A stretch of 64,000 nt of DNA from Shewanella aestuarii. Its GTDB lineage: Bacteria > Pseudomonadota > Gammaproteobacteria > Enterobacterales > Shewanellaceae. The stretch spans positions 248,001-312,000 of the forward strand of contig NZ_BMOT01000001.1 in the NCBI RefSeq assembly GCF_014647215.1. The letters are read 5' to 3'. The translations under genes were made by a program, and so were the position numbers. Positions 39,424 through 55,272 of the stretch are shown piece after piece; within the stretch, counting starts at the first letter, position 1; each line of letters begins with the position of its first letter. The notes under the pieces were generated by a model. It did not search any database. It saw only the letters and a program-made list of their open reading frames with translations, and was not told where the DNA came from.

Positions 39424-39615
39424 TTAAAATAGTTGTTCATTTTCTAATAAGTTATCGAGTTCTTTATCGACTTTTATTCTGATCTCATGCTCAATTTTGA
39501 CGTTCAAATTAATCACGATTGGTTTATCTGGTGGCTCGATTTTTACTGTAGGTGTACAGCCAGTCATTATGCTGGTCAGTAACACGCTTAAGGTCAGGGC
39601 TGCGGCAAATTTCAA
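39424..39615 (-). CDS. ynbE: YnbE family outer-membrane lipoprotein
   Basis: A 63-residue lipoprotein. Lipobox MTGC at about 17-20 (signal KFAAALTLSVLLTSIM), then TPTVKIEPPDKPIVINLNVKIEHEI, the beta-strand pairing segment conserved in YnbE. YnbE in the outer membrane extends the beta groove of YdbH to complete a bridge across the periplasm. It lies 10 bases after ydbH. Confidence 0.92.
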   Translation of the reverse strand: MKFAAALTLSVLLTSIMTGCTPTVKIEPPDKPIVINLNVKIEHEIRIKVDKELDNLLENEQLF

Positions 39616-39625
39616 AGTATCTTCC

Positions 39626-42600
39626 TTATTTAACAGACTTTTCTATATTGGATTGTAGCTGATTACCAATTTGGGTGCTGCGGTATAATTGAATCAAATT
39701 TTCTTCATGGGTGTAATTGAGATGAATGGGTCTTACGATATCTTGGCTTTTCCCTTTAACGGCGATATTAAATTGCGCATCACCATTAGCTTGCATATCA
39801 AGCGTGCCTGCCAGTTGTTGATAATTCAAATGTTCTAAGGCATCGAATACTAAATCCAAATAAGGTTGGGTTTGTTTTAACTGCTCTATAGCTTCGCTGT
39901 TTGCTACCTCTATCAAGCCTCCAGGTGCTCGAGCGGCAATGTGACCTCCTGTGATGGTCAGTTCGCCGTTAATTAACTCTAAAGGTAAGACACCATCAAA
40001 AGTACCGTTGGCGTACACACCCACTTGCGGCTGCTGTGTCAGTAATGCTTCTAAACTTAACCCCTGTAATAATAAATAGCCATGCGATCTGTCTTGCAAC
40101 TTAAATACAAATTCAGGAATTAAAAATTGTCCTTCTAGTGCATCACCCGACATGGTCATGCTTACGTCGGTATGGCTTAATCCAGTCAGTTTTTGCAGCC
40201 AGTTGTTCAATGGCTTGTCAGGATCCATTGTTAAATCTAAGTTTGCGAGAATATGCACATCTTTGAAGATGATCCCTGAGCGGCCATTAGCAATATTGAT
40301 ACGTGTTTGAGGGCAACTCAGTTGACTGAATGAAACGGCTTCAGTCATTGCTTGCTGCCAAGTAAATTTACACTCTGTGTGAATTTTTGTATCGCTAATA
40401 TATTGGTCAATATAGTCAACATTGAGCTTCTCTATCTCTGGTTTTAGCAACATTTCAAAGTAATTAACCCCTTGTCGCTGGCTCATTGAAAAGCTGCTGT
40501 TGAGCGTTATTAATCCCTCGATATTGAAACCCGATGGTAACTTTTGATTTTTAATTATTGTAGGTAAAGCGGCAGTGATATCAGTTTCTAGCTGCCATTG
40601 TCCTGCTAACGAAAATAATTGGGGTTGAAAGTAATGTTGACTGCTGGCGTGGATAGTATCAAATTGCCATTTATCATCACTTTGTATTAAGCCGTTGTGG
40701 ATATTGAACTGCTGATTAATGGCCAATTGATTTAAATTAAGCAAAGTTTGTTTGCGCTGTTTTAATGGCGTTTTAGTGACTTTCAATTGCTCAAAGCGTG
40801 TGTCGAGAGAATGATTACTGCTGCGCGCCAGTAGTTGTTCAGGGAGTGACAAAGTTGTGTTCAATGAAAAAGTAAACGCAGTTGGTGTTTGCCAAGTAAA
40901 CTGCGCTTTTTCAGCGTTAATTTGTTGCTTGGTTGTTGGGCTTGATAGCAAGGTAGCTACCTTGTTAAAAGATGCCAGCACAGGGGGAATGTTTAGCTGA
41001 ACACTGTTATGGTTAACCTTTATCTGACTGATTTTGGTTAGCTGTATCTCGGCATAATCACTGATCACTTTCTGCATCTGCGACTCAGGCGCTTTGTTAG
41101 TCGTTTTAGCTAATTGAAGCTGATCTAGTATGACTTTACTTGATGGGTGTATGGTTAATACCTCATCAAAGCCATTATTAACCCACTCACGATGATAATC
41201 GGCAGCCAATCTCACTAACCCTTTGCCTAATGATAATTCATCCATAGGTAAGCGTAAGGATAAAGGCTCTGCTTGCAGTGGCGATAATAAGCTCACAATA
41301 TCCGTTGGTTGTTGAAGCGAAAATTCACTATTTAAGGCAAAGTGGATTTCACCTAGACTATTAAGCTTTAATTGGCTCAGGCTAAGTTGGTTATTTAATA
41401 TTGTTCCGGATATATGGGCATCCATTTTTGGGGTGCTAAAAGTAATAGGCCAAGATTGCGATGTGGGTGTCGCTGGAGCCGGGTCTGTTAACTTGGATTG
41501 CGCCGCACTTAATGGTATCCAAAGCGTGCTCGCTTCTGGCAATGAGGCTGAAAGCGTAACTTGGGCAACATTTTCTTCTAAACTGGACAGTAACAAGCCA
41601 TTAATAAATTCAGCAGCCTGATGTGCTTGTGATGGTGACGAAAATTGATTGAGTATTCGTTTTAGCTGGTCAGGGGTAAAACTAAATTGCTGCTTAAAAG
41701 GGGTAAAGTCAAGTTTGGCACCATAGGCCAATTGCGTAATATCTTCTATTGGTTTTTTACCAGTCGCGTTCGCGCCAATGGCAGCTGGCATCAATTGTTC
41801 TTTAACTGAAACCTCTATAGCAAATTCATCCTGCAGATGAAGGTTTAACCAGGGATAAAGTGCTGAACGAATATCTAACGTTGTAAAATGATTTGAAGAG
41901 GTTATCTCGCCATTGATTAAATCAAAGTGCGTTGTGGCATGCCAGTCACCTTTGATGTGGATCTGTTGATCATTTATGGGGGATAACACTTGTGCAAGTT
42001 GCTGTTCAATCTCAACAATAATACTGTTTTTAGCCACTTCATTATCTTGCAACGCTAATTTGTGTAACGCTGCCGTTAAGTATGATGAAAATGCATTTAA
42101 CCCTAGTTGGCTTTGCTCTAGATTAAGCCTGGATGAAAAAGTGACAGCATTGGGTTTAAGCTGAGCTTGAAGATTAAATAACTCATTATTATCAAATCGC
42201 CACCGCGTATTAAGATCTCCCTGATTGTTAAGGGTTAGCTTATCCATTTTTAAACTGTGACGAAAACTCACTGGAGCTGTCTTTGCTGGATTATTTGTAG
42301 CGATAGCGGGCAGGTTTATCAACACTTCGCCCAAATCAATATCAGGTATTTGATTAAATACCAGTTGCCATGCCGCGCTGGATTCGGCTTTTTGCTGACG
42401 TTGGCGATTAAAAAAGCTCGCACCCAAATCAATATACACATTTTGACTGCTGAGCTTGATGATATCACTTGGGTCGAGCTGTTGTTTCTGTACTATCGCC
42501 AACGTATCAGTAAGGCTTAATTCAAAACCTTGAATCGCGATATAACTGTCTTCAATTTGTAGAATAAGTCTCGGGATCTGCAATTGATTAATTGATACTA

Positions 42601-42772
42601 ATTGCGAGTCTAGATTAAGTACTTGAATATCATAGGGTGCAAGCAGTTGATTGAGCACCTTTACACTGATGGGATGAATATTTTGGCTGACATACCAACC
42701 CGCACCGATAAACATCAGCAGGACAAATAGCAATAATCGTTTAACGGTGAATATGCCTTTAATCATTAACAT
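39626..42772 (-). CDS. ydbH: YdbH family AsmA-like envelope lipid-transport protein
   Basis: A 1048-residue protein anchored by one N-terminal membrane helix (KRLLLFVLLMFIGAGWYVS) with a very long beta-rich periplasmic body, as in AsmA-like proteins. The C-terminal block TQIGNQLQSNIEKSV and LELINGELTITGGHIAARAPGGLIEV (about 930-955) is the conserved YdbH domain. With YnbE it forms one of the three AsmA-like routes (TamB, YhdP, YdbH) that move phospholipids to the outer membrane. E. coli YdbH is 879 residues, so this one is longer. Starts at ATG 42772 or ATG 42766. Confidence 0.9.
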   Translation of the reverse strand: MLMIKGIFTVKRLLLFVLLMFIGAGWYVSQNIHPISVKVLNQLLAPYDIQVLNLDSQLVSINQLQIPRLILQIEDSYIAIQGFELSLTDTLAIVQKQQLDPSDIIKLSSQNVYIDLGASFFNRQRQQKAESSAAWQLVFNQIPDIDLGEVLINLPAIATNNPAKTAPVSFRHSLKMDKLTLNNQGDLNTRWRFDNNELFNLQAQLKPNAVTFSSRLNLEQSQLGLNAFSSYLTAALHKLALQDNEVAKNSIIVEIEQQLAQVLSPINDQQIHIKGDWHATTHFDLINGEITSSNHFTTLDIRSALYPWLNLHLQDEFAIEVSVKEQLMPAAIGANATGKKPIEDITQLAYGAKLDFTPFKQQFSFTPDQLKRILNQFSSPSQAHQAAEFINGLLLSSLEENVAQVTLSASLPEASTLWIPLSAAQSKLTDPAPATPTSQSWPITFSTPKMDAHISGTILNNQLSLSQLKLNSLGEIHFALNSEFSLQQPTDIVSLLSPLQAEPLSLRLPMDELSLGKGLVRLAADYHREWVNNGFDEVLTIHPSSKVILDQLQLAKTTNKAPESQMQKVISDYAEIQLTKISQIKVNHNSVQLNIPPVLASFNKVATLLSSPTTKQQINAEKAQFTWQTPTAFTFSLNTTLSLPEQLLARSSNHSLDTRFEQLKVTKTPLKQRKQTLLNLNQLAINQQFNIHNGLIQSDDKWQFDTIHASSQHYFQPQLFSLAGQWQLETDITAALPTIIKNQKLPSGFNIEGLITLNSSFSMSQRQGVNYFEMLLKPEIEKLNVDYIDQYISDTKIHTECKFTWQQAMTEAVSFSQLSCPQTRINIANGRSGIIFKDVHILANLDLTMDPDKPLNNWLQKLTGLSHTDVSMTMSGDALEGQFLIPEFVFKLQDRSHGYLLLQGLSLEALLTQQPQVGVYANGTFDGVLPLELINGELTITGGHIAARAPGGLIEVANSEAIEQLKQTQPYLDLVFDALEHLNYQQLAGTLDMQANGDAQFNIAVKGKSQDIVRPIHLNYTHEENLIQLYRSTQIGNQLQSNIEKSVK

Positions 42773-42787
42773 GTCATGGTAAATTAA

Positions 42788-42814
42788 AAAGCCAGAGTAT
42801 CAAACTCTGGCTTT
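42788..42814 (-). terminator. Rho-independent terminator of the mutarotase gene
   Basis: AAAGCCAGAGT / ACTCTGGCTTT, 5-nt loop, with T residues on the minus strand. It separates the mutarotase gene from ydbH. Confidence 0.87.
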
Positions 42815-42869
42815 AAAAGTAATGCAAAAAACTATTTGGTTTAAAACAGATTTACTGGATCAAAAAAGG

Positions 42870-43715
42870 CTAAACCCAGCGAATGTGGGTGGTTAATATA
42901 TGACACTCACCCGCAGCTAATGTCACTTTATCTTCAAGTACATTTGCCGCTTCTAAACACACCATAGATAAATAATCATCAGCTTTGAATCGTGAAAGAC
43001 GAGTCGACTTTTCTATCCAGGGATTCCATAACACAGCTGAACGGCTATTTTCACGGCTAACTTCAATCGTGCCTTCAGGGGTATGCAAATGCTGTACTAA
43101 CGATAAATCTGTGTACACGCGATCGGTTTCTTTATCAAAACTTACATCATCTGTCGGTTGTTTATAGGGTCCTTCGCCAAACTCTATGTATTTAGACTGA
43201 CTAAAGCCAGAGGCTTTAAGTTGGTGAATATCCTTTACAGGAAAATAAGTGTGTAATGCTTGAGTTAGGCTAACTGCATAATCAGCATTATTTTGGTTTA
43301 CTATACTAACAGATAAGGTTTCACCTAACGTAAATAGCACTTTGACTTCAGTATCGTGCGGCCAATACTGCTTGTCGTGTTCGCTTATTTTCAAACTGAA
43401 CGTTAGGTCCACAAGTTGATCACGCATTTTTACCGAATCTAAATCCCATATACGTGTGCGAGCAAAACCGTGTTGCGGAAAACCTTCAACCCCATTCATA
43501 CCAAACCAAGGCCAACAAACCGGAATACCACCGCGGATCCCATTACCTATTTGGTAATCGTCAGCTTCTGAAACCCACAATAACGGGGCTTTTCCTGTGG
43601 GGGTAAATTGATCAATTTGTGCGCCTTGCATAAAAATACGTGCCTGACAAAGATCAGTGTTCACCTCGACATAATCAAGGCCATTAGGATGCTTCTTAGT
43701 GGTCACTGAACCCAT
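42870..43715 (-). CDS. yeaD: D-hexose-6-phosphate mutarotase (YeaD family)
   Basis: A 281-residue aldose-1-epimerase-like enzyme. Substrate-site marks: LWVSEADDYQIGNGIRGGIPVCWPWFG (about 47-73), HGFARTRIWDL with the binding His, LTQALHTYFPVKDI with the catalytic His, and NPWIEKSTRLSRF. It interconverts alpha and beta anomers of glucose 6-phosphate. ATG 43715 has AAGGAAA upstream; the extension to 43736 is not family-like. Confidence 0.9.
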   Translation of the reverse strand: MGSVTTKKHPNGLDYVEVNTDLCQARIFMQGAQIDQFTPTGKAPLLWVSEADDYQIGNGIRGGIPVCWPWFGMNGVEGFPQHGFARTRIWDLDSVKMRDQLVDLTFSLKISEHDKQYWPHDTEVKVLFTLGETLSVSIVNQNNADYAVSLTQALHTYFPVKDIHQLKASGFSQSKYIEFGEGPYKQPTDDVSFDKETDRVYTDLSLVQHLHTPEGTIEVSRENSRSAVLWNPWIEKSTRLSRFKADDYLSMVCLEAANVLEDKVTLAAGECHILTTHIRWV

Positions 43716-43811
43716 AATATATTTCCTTGTGTTCAACTACGTAGTGCTTTTAAGATTGATGCTTAACTTAACCGTTTTTGCGTCAAAAAGTAAGTCAGTA
43801 AACAGTGGAAA

Positions 43812-44414
43812 TTATCGCTTGATAAAATGCACTAAACGATTATTGGCAGGCATAGAAACATCTTCTACGAGTTCAAATTGTTGTGCGTTTGCTAATTCCA
43901 CTATCCATTCAATATCACGAATTCCGCTTTGTGGGTCACGTTGTTTTAGCCAAATATCAAAATTAGCATTACTGTCACTGGTATATTGTTTTTGATAGTT
44001 AAAGGGGCCATAGATAAACAGGTTTGCATTTGTGAGAGTGATTTTGGCAACTCCTGCAAAAAATGCCTCTACAAGTTGCCGGTTGACTATATGTAAAGTA
44101 TTAGCTGTAAAAACAGCATCATAATTTTGTGTTGGCCATGTTTGACTAATATCAAGTGCAATAGCAGAAGGTAAATTTGATCGCTTGAAATGGTTAATAC
44201 GGCAATTGATATGGTTAATATTGCAGTGCTGGTCGCTTGCTTGCCAGGTTAAATGAGGAAGTTGATGGGCAAAGAATGTCGCATGTTGCCCAGTGCCTGA
44301 ACCCACTTCAAGTAACTGAAGCGAGTCTGTTAGTTTAGGCTTTAATACATCTAATATAGGACGTTGGTTATTTTCACAGGCTTGAGAAAACGGCAGCTGC
44401 GCTAACTCAATCAA
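43812..44414 (-). CDS. DUF938 SAM-dependent methyltransferase
   Basis: A 200-residue Rossmann methyltransferase. PFSQACENNQRPILDVL at the start is typical of DUF938; motif I is LLEVGSGTGQHATFFA (about 34-49); NYDAVFTANTLHIV follows (about 97-110). Substrate unknown. It overlaps the upstream response-regulator gene by 4 bases (ATGA), so the two are cotranslated. Confidence 0.9.
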   Translation of the reverse strand: MIELAQLPFSQACENNQRPILDVLKPKLTDSLQLLEVGSGTGQHATFFAHQLPHLTWQASDQHCNINHINCRINHFKRSNLPSAIALDISQTWPTQNYDAVFTANTLHIVNRQLVEAFFAGVAKITLTNANLFIYGPFNYQKQYTSDSNANFDIWLKQRDPQSGIRDIEWIVELANAQQFELVEDVSMPANNRLVHFIKR

Positions 44415-45073
44415 GATAAATTTACCTTTTCCATTTCAAGTTGCTGCAACGCAATTACCGCCTGAGTACGGTTTCTTACCCCAAGCTTTCTAAAAATAGC
44501 AGTGGCGTGAGCTTTGATTGTGGCTTCCGACACACCAAAATCATAGGCAATTTGTTTGTTGAGTAAGCCTTCGGCAAACATTTGTAACACCTTGTATTGC
44601 TGTGGTGTTAAGTCAGATAAACGGCTGGCCATTTGATCTGTTGCATCATCACTGACCGGAACTATTTGTGTTCCAGGAGGTAACCAAATATCGCCATAAA
44701 GCACAGCATTAAGGGCTTGTGCAAGGGTCTCCATAGATGAAGATTTTGGTATAAAACCACTGCTTCCGTAATGAATCGCTCGACTAACAGTATTAATATC
44801 CTCATGGGCAGATATCACCACAACAGGAATGTTAGGGTAGTGACTACGTAAATGGATCAGCGTCGAATATCCATGCGAGCCTGGCATTTGCAAATCCAGC
44901 AAAATAAGATCGACTGGCGCTTCATTGTTATCCATTAATTGTTGCAATGCTTCGGCACTGTCAGCTTCAAACCATTGAGTGTTATTGAAAGCTGAGCTTA
45001 GTGCTTGTCGTAAGGCATTGCGAAATAAGGGGTGGTCATCGGCAATAATAATGTTTAAATTTTCTAGCTTCAT
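44411..45073 (-). CDS. NarL/FixJ-type response regulator
   Basis: A 220-residue two-domain regulator. Receiver about 5-122: IIADDHPLFRNALRQAL, phospho-acceptor Asp in LILLDLQMPGSHG (about 56), Lys in GFIPKSS. LuxR-type HTH about 150-212: LTPQQYKVLQMFAEGLLNKQIAYDFG and VSEATIKAHATAIFRKLGVRNRTQAVI. No sensor kinase is adjacent, so it is an orphan. Its pairing with a DUF938 methyltransferase gene is notable. Confidence 0.93.
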   Translation of the reverse strand: MKLENLNIIIADDHPLFRNALRQALSSAFNNTQWFEADSAEALQQLMDNNEAPVDLILLDLQMPGSHGYSTLIHLRSHYPNIPVVVISAHEDINTVSRAIHYGSSGFIPKSSSMETLAQALNAVLYGDIWLPPGTQIVPVSDDATDQMASRLSDLTPQQYKVLQMFAEGLLNKQIAYDFGVSEATIKAHATAIFRKLGVRNRTQAVIALQQLEMEKVNLS

Positions 45074-47956
<2,883 letters not shown>

Positions 47957-47974
47957 TCAAAATAGGGCGATAAA

Positions 47975-48297
47975 AAAATCCATCCGAGTCGTGTTATATA
48001 CCCAAACAACCTGAAGATGCTCGATTTCAGCAAGAATTTAAACGCGTTTAGGCAAGGCATTGATTGCGGGGAATGGTTATTCCCTTTTCAAAATCAATAA
48101 CGCAGCATAAACGCGTGTAAAACTTGCCCTCAGGGAGTTTCACCGTGTTCCCCTGATTTTTAAATCAAGAGCGTTGTTGCGCTAATTTATAAGGTACCTA
48201 CATTACCGCATTAACGCGCCTAGTATTGAAAATACGGTGAAGCTCTGAAACACGTATATTCAAGTTGTTTGGGTATAAACGATTGCGGATGGATTTT
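47975..48297 (+). other. katG terminator stem split by an insertion
   Basis: AAAATCCATCCG (47975-47986) and its exact complement CGGATGGATTTT (48286-48297) flank the 281-bp repeat. Brought together with their short inner flanks they form a 12-bp stem with a T tract, placed just after katG. The simplest reading is a terminator whose loop was the insertion target; otherwise these arms are part of a longer terminal inverted repeat. Confidence 0.5.
47997..48277. mobile_element. MITE-like repeat with terminal inverted repeats
   Basis: 281 bp starting TATACCCAAACAACCTGAA (47997) and ending with its complement TTCAAGTTGTTTGGGTATA (48259-48277, one mismatch). Similarity continues inward to TTTCAG. 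The outermost TA on each side could be a TA target duplication. Inside are further hairpins, for example GGGAATGGTTATTCCC. No coding capacity. Repeats with these ends are common in Shewanella and Vibrio genomes as I recall; this is the only copy I saw in the window. Confidence 0.72.
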
Positions 48298-48378
48298 CTC
48301 TTTATTGGCTAGCAATACCAGCTACCAATTAATTTTCCGTAATACTGTCAAGTGAGAAAGCCACTTGCATTATCACTG

Positions 48379-48819
48379 TTAGCTTAAAGGCCACACCTTA
48401 GTCGGATTACGTTGTTCATCAACGGCCACAAAGGTGAATACCCCTCTGATGGCATGCTCGCGGTGGTCGTTATACATATCTTCAACAAAAATATTCACTT
48501 CAACCTTAAGTGAAGTATTGCCAACATGGATCACCCGAGCGACTAATTCAGCAAGGCTACCTGCGGGGATCGCTTTTTTAAAATCAATTCTGTCAGAGCT
48601 TACCGTAACTAGAGATTTACGGCAAAAACGTGTCGCGGCAATAAAGGCTGTTTCATCCATCCAGGCTAGGGCGTCACCACCAAACAAGGTGTTATGGTGA
48701 TTTGTGTTCGATGGGAAGATGGCTTTAATTACGCGAGCTTCAGAGTGTTCTATACGAGCCTGCATGGCATCAGAAAGTGGGCTGGTTTCTGGACTAGTAT
48801 CTGTAACAGTAAGGGGCAT
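48379..48819 (-). CDS. Hotdog-fold acyl-CoA thioesterase
   Basis: A 146-residue YciA/BACH-type thioesterase. VIKAIFPSNTNHHNTLFGGDALAWMDETAFIAA (about 30-62) holds the conserved Asn-Leu-Phe-Gly-Gly and the catalytic Asp; VTVSSDRIDFKKAIPAGSLAEL follows. It hydrolyses acyl-CoA to free acid and CoA. ATG 48819 has AGGTAG upstream; the 17-codon extension is not family-like. Solitary gene downstream of the MITE. Confidence 0.9.
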   Translation of the reverse strand: MPLTVTDTSPETSPLSDAMQARIEHSEARVIKAIFPSNTNHHNTLFGGDALAWMDETAFIAATRFCRKSLVTVSSDRIDFKKAIPAGSLAELVARVIHVGNTSLKVEVNIFVEDMYNDHREHAIRGVFTFVAVDEQRNPTKVWPLS

Positions 48820-49054
48820 ATTACTACCTGGTTTGTATAAAAATTGATGGTGAAGTAAAAAATCATTCAAAGCTTCATTTCAATCACATGAGAAGCTTGG
48901 AATATTCGATTGAGTTGATTGTATTGATAGTAGTTTCAAGGTCTTTTGGCAGTGAATGGTTAGCCATTACTTAAACGTATCACAATAAGGTTGAGTGTTT
49001 TTTGTACTGTTCTGGCATCAACAACCAACAAAAAAATCAGCATAAAAAACCAAT

Positions 49055-49080
49055 AAAAAACGGCCAACAAATGATGGCCG
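49055..49080 (-). terminator. Rho-independent terminator after the small membrane protein
   Basis: On the minus strand CGGCCA / TGGCCG around an 8-nt loop, followed by TTTTTT. Confidence 0.8.
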
Positions 49081-49099
49081 AATTTCATAACAGCCTAAA

Positions 49100-49345
49100 T
49101 TAATCAACTTTTGATGATGGCTTATCTTTGGCATTAACCTCGCTCTGTTGTTCAGATGCGGTTTCATCGGGTGCTTGTTTCTCAGAGGCTTGGCGGCCAT
49201 CTTCTGAAACAATGCTTTTACCCTTGTGAGTGCCTAAATGTGGCATTTTAAACTTAGCACTGTATTTTAATACGGCTAGATTGCTGGCAATAATGCCCAC
49301 CACTAAACCTATGATAATCCAAACTTCAAAACCTGATAAATCCAT
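49100..49345 (-). CDS. Small single-helix membrane protein, possibly DUF2897
   Basis: An 81-residue protein with one N-terminal membrane helix (VWIIIGLVVGIIASNLAVL) and a charged Gln/Glu/Lys-rich tail (EKQAPDETASEQQSEVNAKD). The LKYSAKFKMPHL junction resembles DUF2897 proteins as I recall them. It is 20 bases after kdsB on the same strand, so it is probably cotranscribed, and has its own terminator. Function unknown. Confidence 0.72.
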   Translation of the reverse strand: MDLSGFEVWIIIGLVVGIIASNLAVLKYSAKFKMPHLGTHKGKSIVSEDGRQASEKQAPDETASEQQSEVNAKDKPSSKVD

Positions 49346-49365
49346 GATGGCTCTCCAAGATTTTG

Positions 49366-50103
49366 TTAGTCAACGGCTAAACGTAATTCACATTTACGAA
49401 TATCTTCTGGTGTGTCGACCTCGGGAGAATCAAATGCGCTGATCGCAATTTTGATTTTGTGGCCGTACTCTAGGGCACGCAATTGCTCTAACTTCTCTAA
49501 ATCTTCTAACTTACCCAGTGGCAATTGAGCAAATGCATTAACAAAACGGCGGGTGTAAGCATAAACACCTAAATGTTTATAGACTGGATAATCTTGGGTG
49601 TCGCGGCCAAAAGGGATGCGCGCACGCGAGAAATACAGTGCATTAAAATCATTATCAAACACCATTTTAACGTGCATTGGGTCATCTAATTCTTTTTTAT
49701 CGACAATTTCAAAGCCCAAGGTCGCCATTTCAAATTCGCCAGGGTGACGTTCAAATAAGCTAATGATTTGTTCAATCGAAATAGGGTCAATGAGTGGTTG
49801 ATCGCCTTGCAGGTTAATCACTAAGTCATCGTCGGCTAAACCTAATTGGCTAATTGCATCGTTAATTCTGTCGGTACCTGATGCCGCATCAGCACTGGTC
49901 ATTACCACTTTGCCACCAAAGCCTTCAACAGCATCTTTAATGCGCACATCATCTGTGGCAACGTAAATGTTGTCTAATCCTTTGGCTAAAGACGCACGTT
50001 CGTAAACGTGTTGGATCATGGGTTTACCATTAATCGGCGCTAATGGTTTGCCAGGAAAACGACTTGAACCATAACGAGCTGGAATTAATAGAGTAACATT
50101 CAT
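49366..50103 (-). CDS. kdsB: CMP-octulosonate synthetase KdsB (Kdo / 8-amino-Kdo cytidylyltransferase)
   Basis: A 245-residue nucleotidyltransferase. [32 protein letters not shown] (about 5-36) carries the CTP site; [32 protein letters not shown] and [16 protein letters not shown] follow. In S. oneidensis the KdsB homologue next to kdnA/kdnB activates 8-amino-3,8-dideoxy-octulosonate rather than Kdo, so the same specificity is likely here. A terminator lies between it and kdnB. Confidence 0.93.
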   Translation of the reverse strand: MNVTLLIPARYGSSRFPGKPLAPINGKPMIQHVYERASLAKGLDNIYVATDDVRIKDAVEGFGGKVVMTSADAASGTDRINDAISQLGLADDDLVINLQGDQPLIDPISIEQIISLFERHPGEFEMATLGFEIVDKKELDDPMHVKMVFDNDFNALYFSRARIPFGRDTQDYPVYKHLGVYAYTRRFVNAFAQLPLGKLEDLEKLEQLRALEYGHKIKIAISAFDSPEVDTPEDIRKCELRLAVD

Positions 50104-50126
50104 TAATAAAAACCTATTTTAATGGT

Positions 50127-50152
50127 AAACAAAAGGGCTCATCTGAGCCCTT
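50127..50152 (-). terminator. Rho-independent terminator of kdnB
   Basis: AAGGGCTC / GAGCCCTT stem with ATCT loop; on the minus strand it is followed by TTTGTTT. Confidence 0.82.
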
Positions 50153-50174
50153 ATGACAAAATGACTTAGAGGTA

Positions 50175-51269
<1,095 letters not shown>

Positions 51270-51284
51270 TTACTGTAAAAAGTA

Positions 51285-51308
51285 CTGTCACCTCAAATGA
51301 GGTGACAG
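51285..51308 (-). terminator. Hairpin between kdnA and kdnB
   Basis: CTGTCACCTCA / TGAGGTGACAG, 11-bp perfect stem with a 2-nt loop, 13 bases past the kdnA stop. T residues follow only after TAC, so it may attenuate rather than fully end transcription. Confidence 0.65.
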
Positions 51309-51321
51309 AAATAAAGGCTAA

Positions 51322-52972
<1,651 letters not shown>

Positions 52973-53002
52973 TTGTTTTTAATCAATAATTCTGATTATA
53001 CT
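52973..53002 (+). promoter_or_regulatory. Sigma-70 promoter of the thi operon
   Basis: TTGTTT (52973-52978), 18 nt, TATACT (52997-53002). The predicted transcript start near 53009 coincides with the first base of the riboswitch P1 helix. Confidence 0.72.
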
Positions 53003-53010
53003 GCTGCCAT

Positions 53011-53093
53011 CTTGTCGGAGTGCCATTAAGGCTGAGACCGTTAATTCGGGATCCGTTGAACCTGATCAGGCTAAAACCTGCGTAGGTAACAAG
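53011..53093 (+). ncRNA. TPP riboswitch (THI element)
   Basis: P1 pairs CTTGT (53011-53015) with ACAAG (53089-53093). The conserved GCTGAGA (53031-53037), then ACCTGATC and the CTGCGTAGGTAA block are all present in order. It senses thiamine pyrophosphate and would turn down thiC and the downstream genes. Later hairpins (AATAATC / GATTATT, GTAAAAC / GTTTTAC at about 53097-53142) may be the expression platform; there is no clear T-tract terminator, so control may be at translation or Rho. The leader is about 285 nt. Confidence 0.97.
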
Positions 53094-53217
53094 CATAATA
53101 ATCCTCAGTGATTATTCATGCGTAAAACTTGAGTGGTTTTACCATATCCACATAGTTTTACCCGTGTTTACCCCTTTTGATTATTGACAGCAATTTGAGT
53201 TAAACACAGATTTGTAA

Positions 53218-55271
<2,054 letters not shown>

Positions 55272-55272
<1 letters not shown>

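Noticed and set aside
47997-48277. Insertion sequence with a transposase after katG
   Set aside because: Only 281 bp with no open frame; it fits a non-autonomous repeat.
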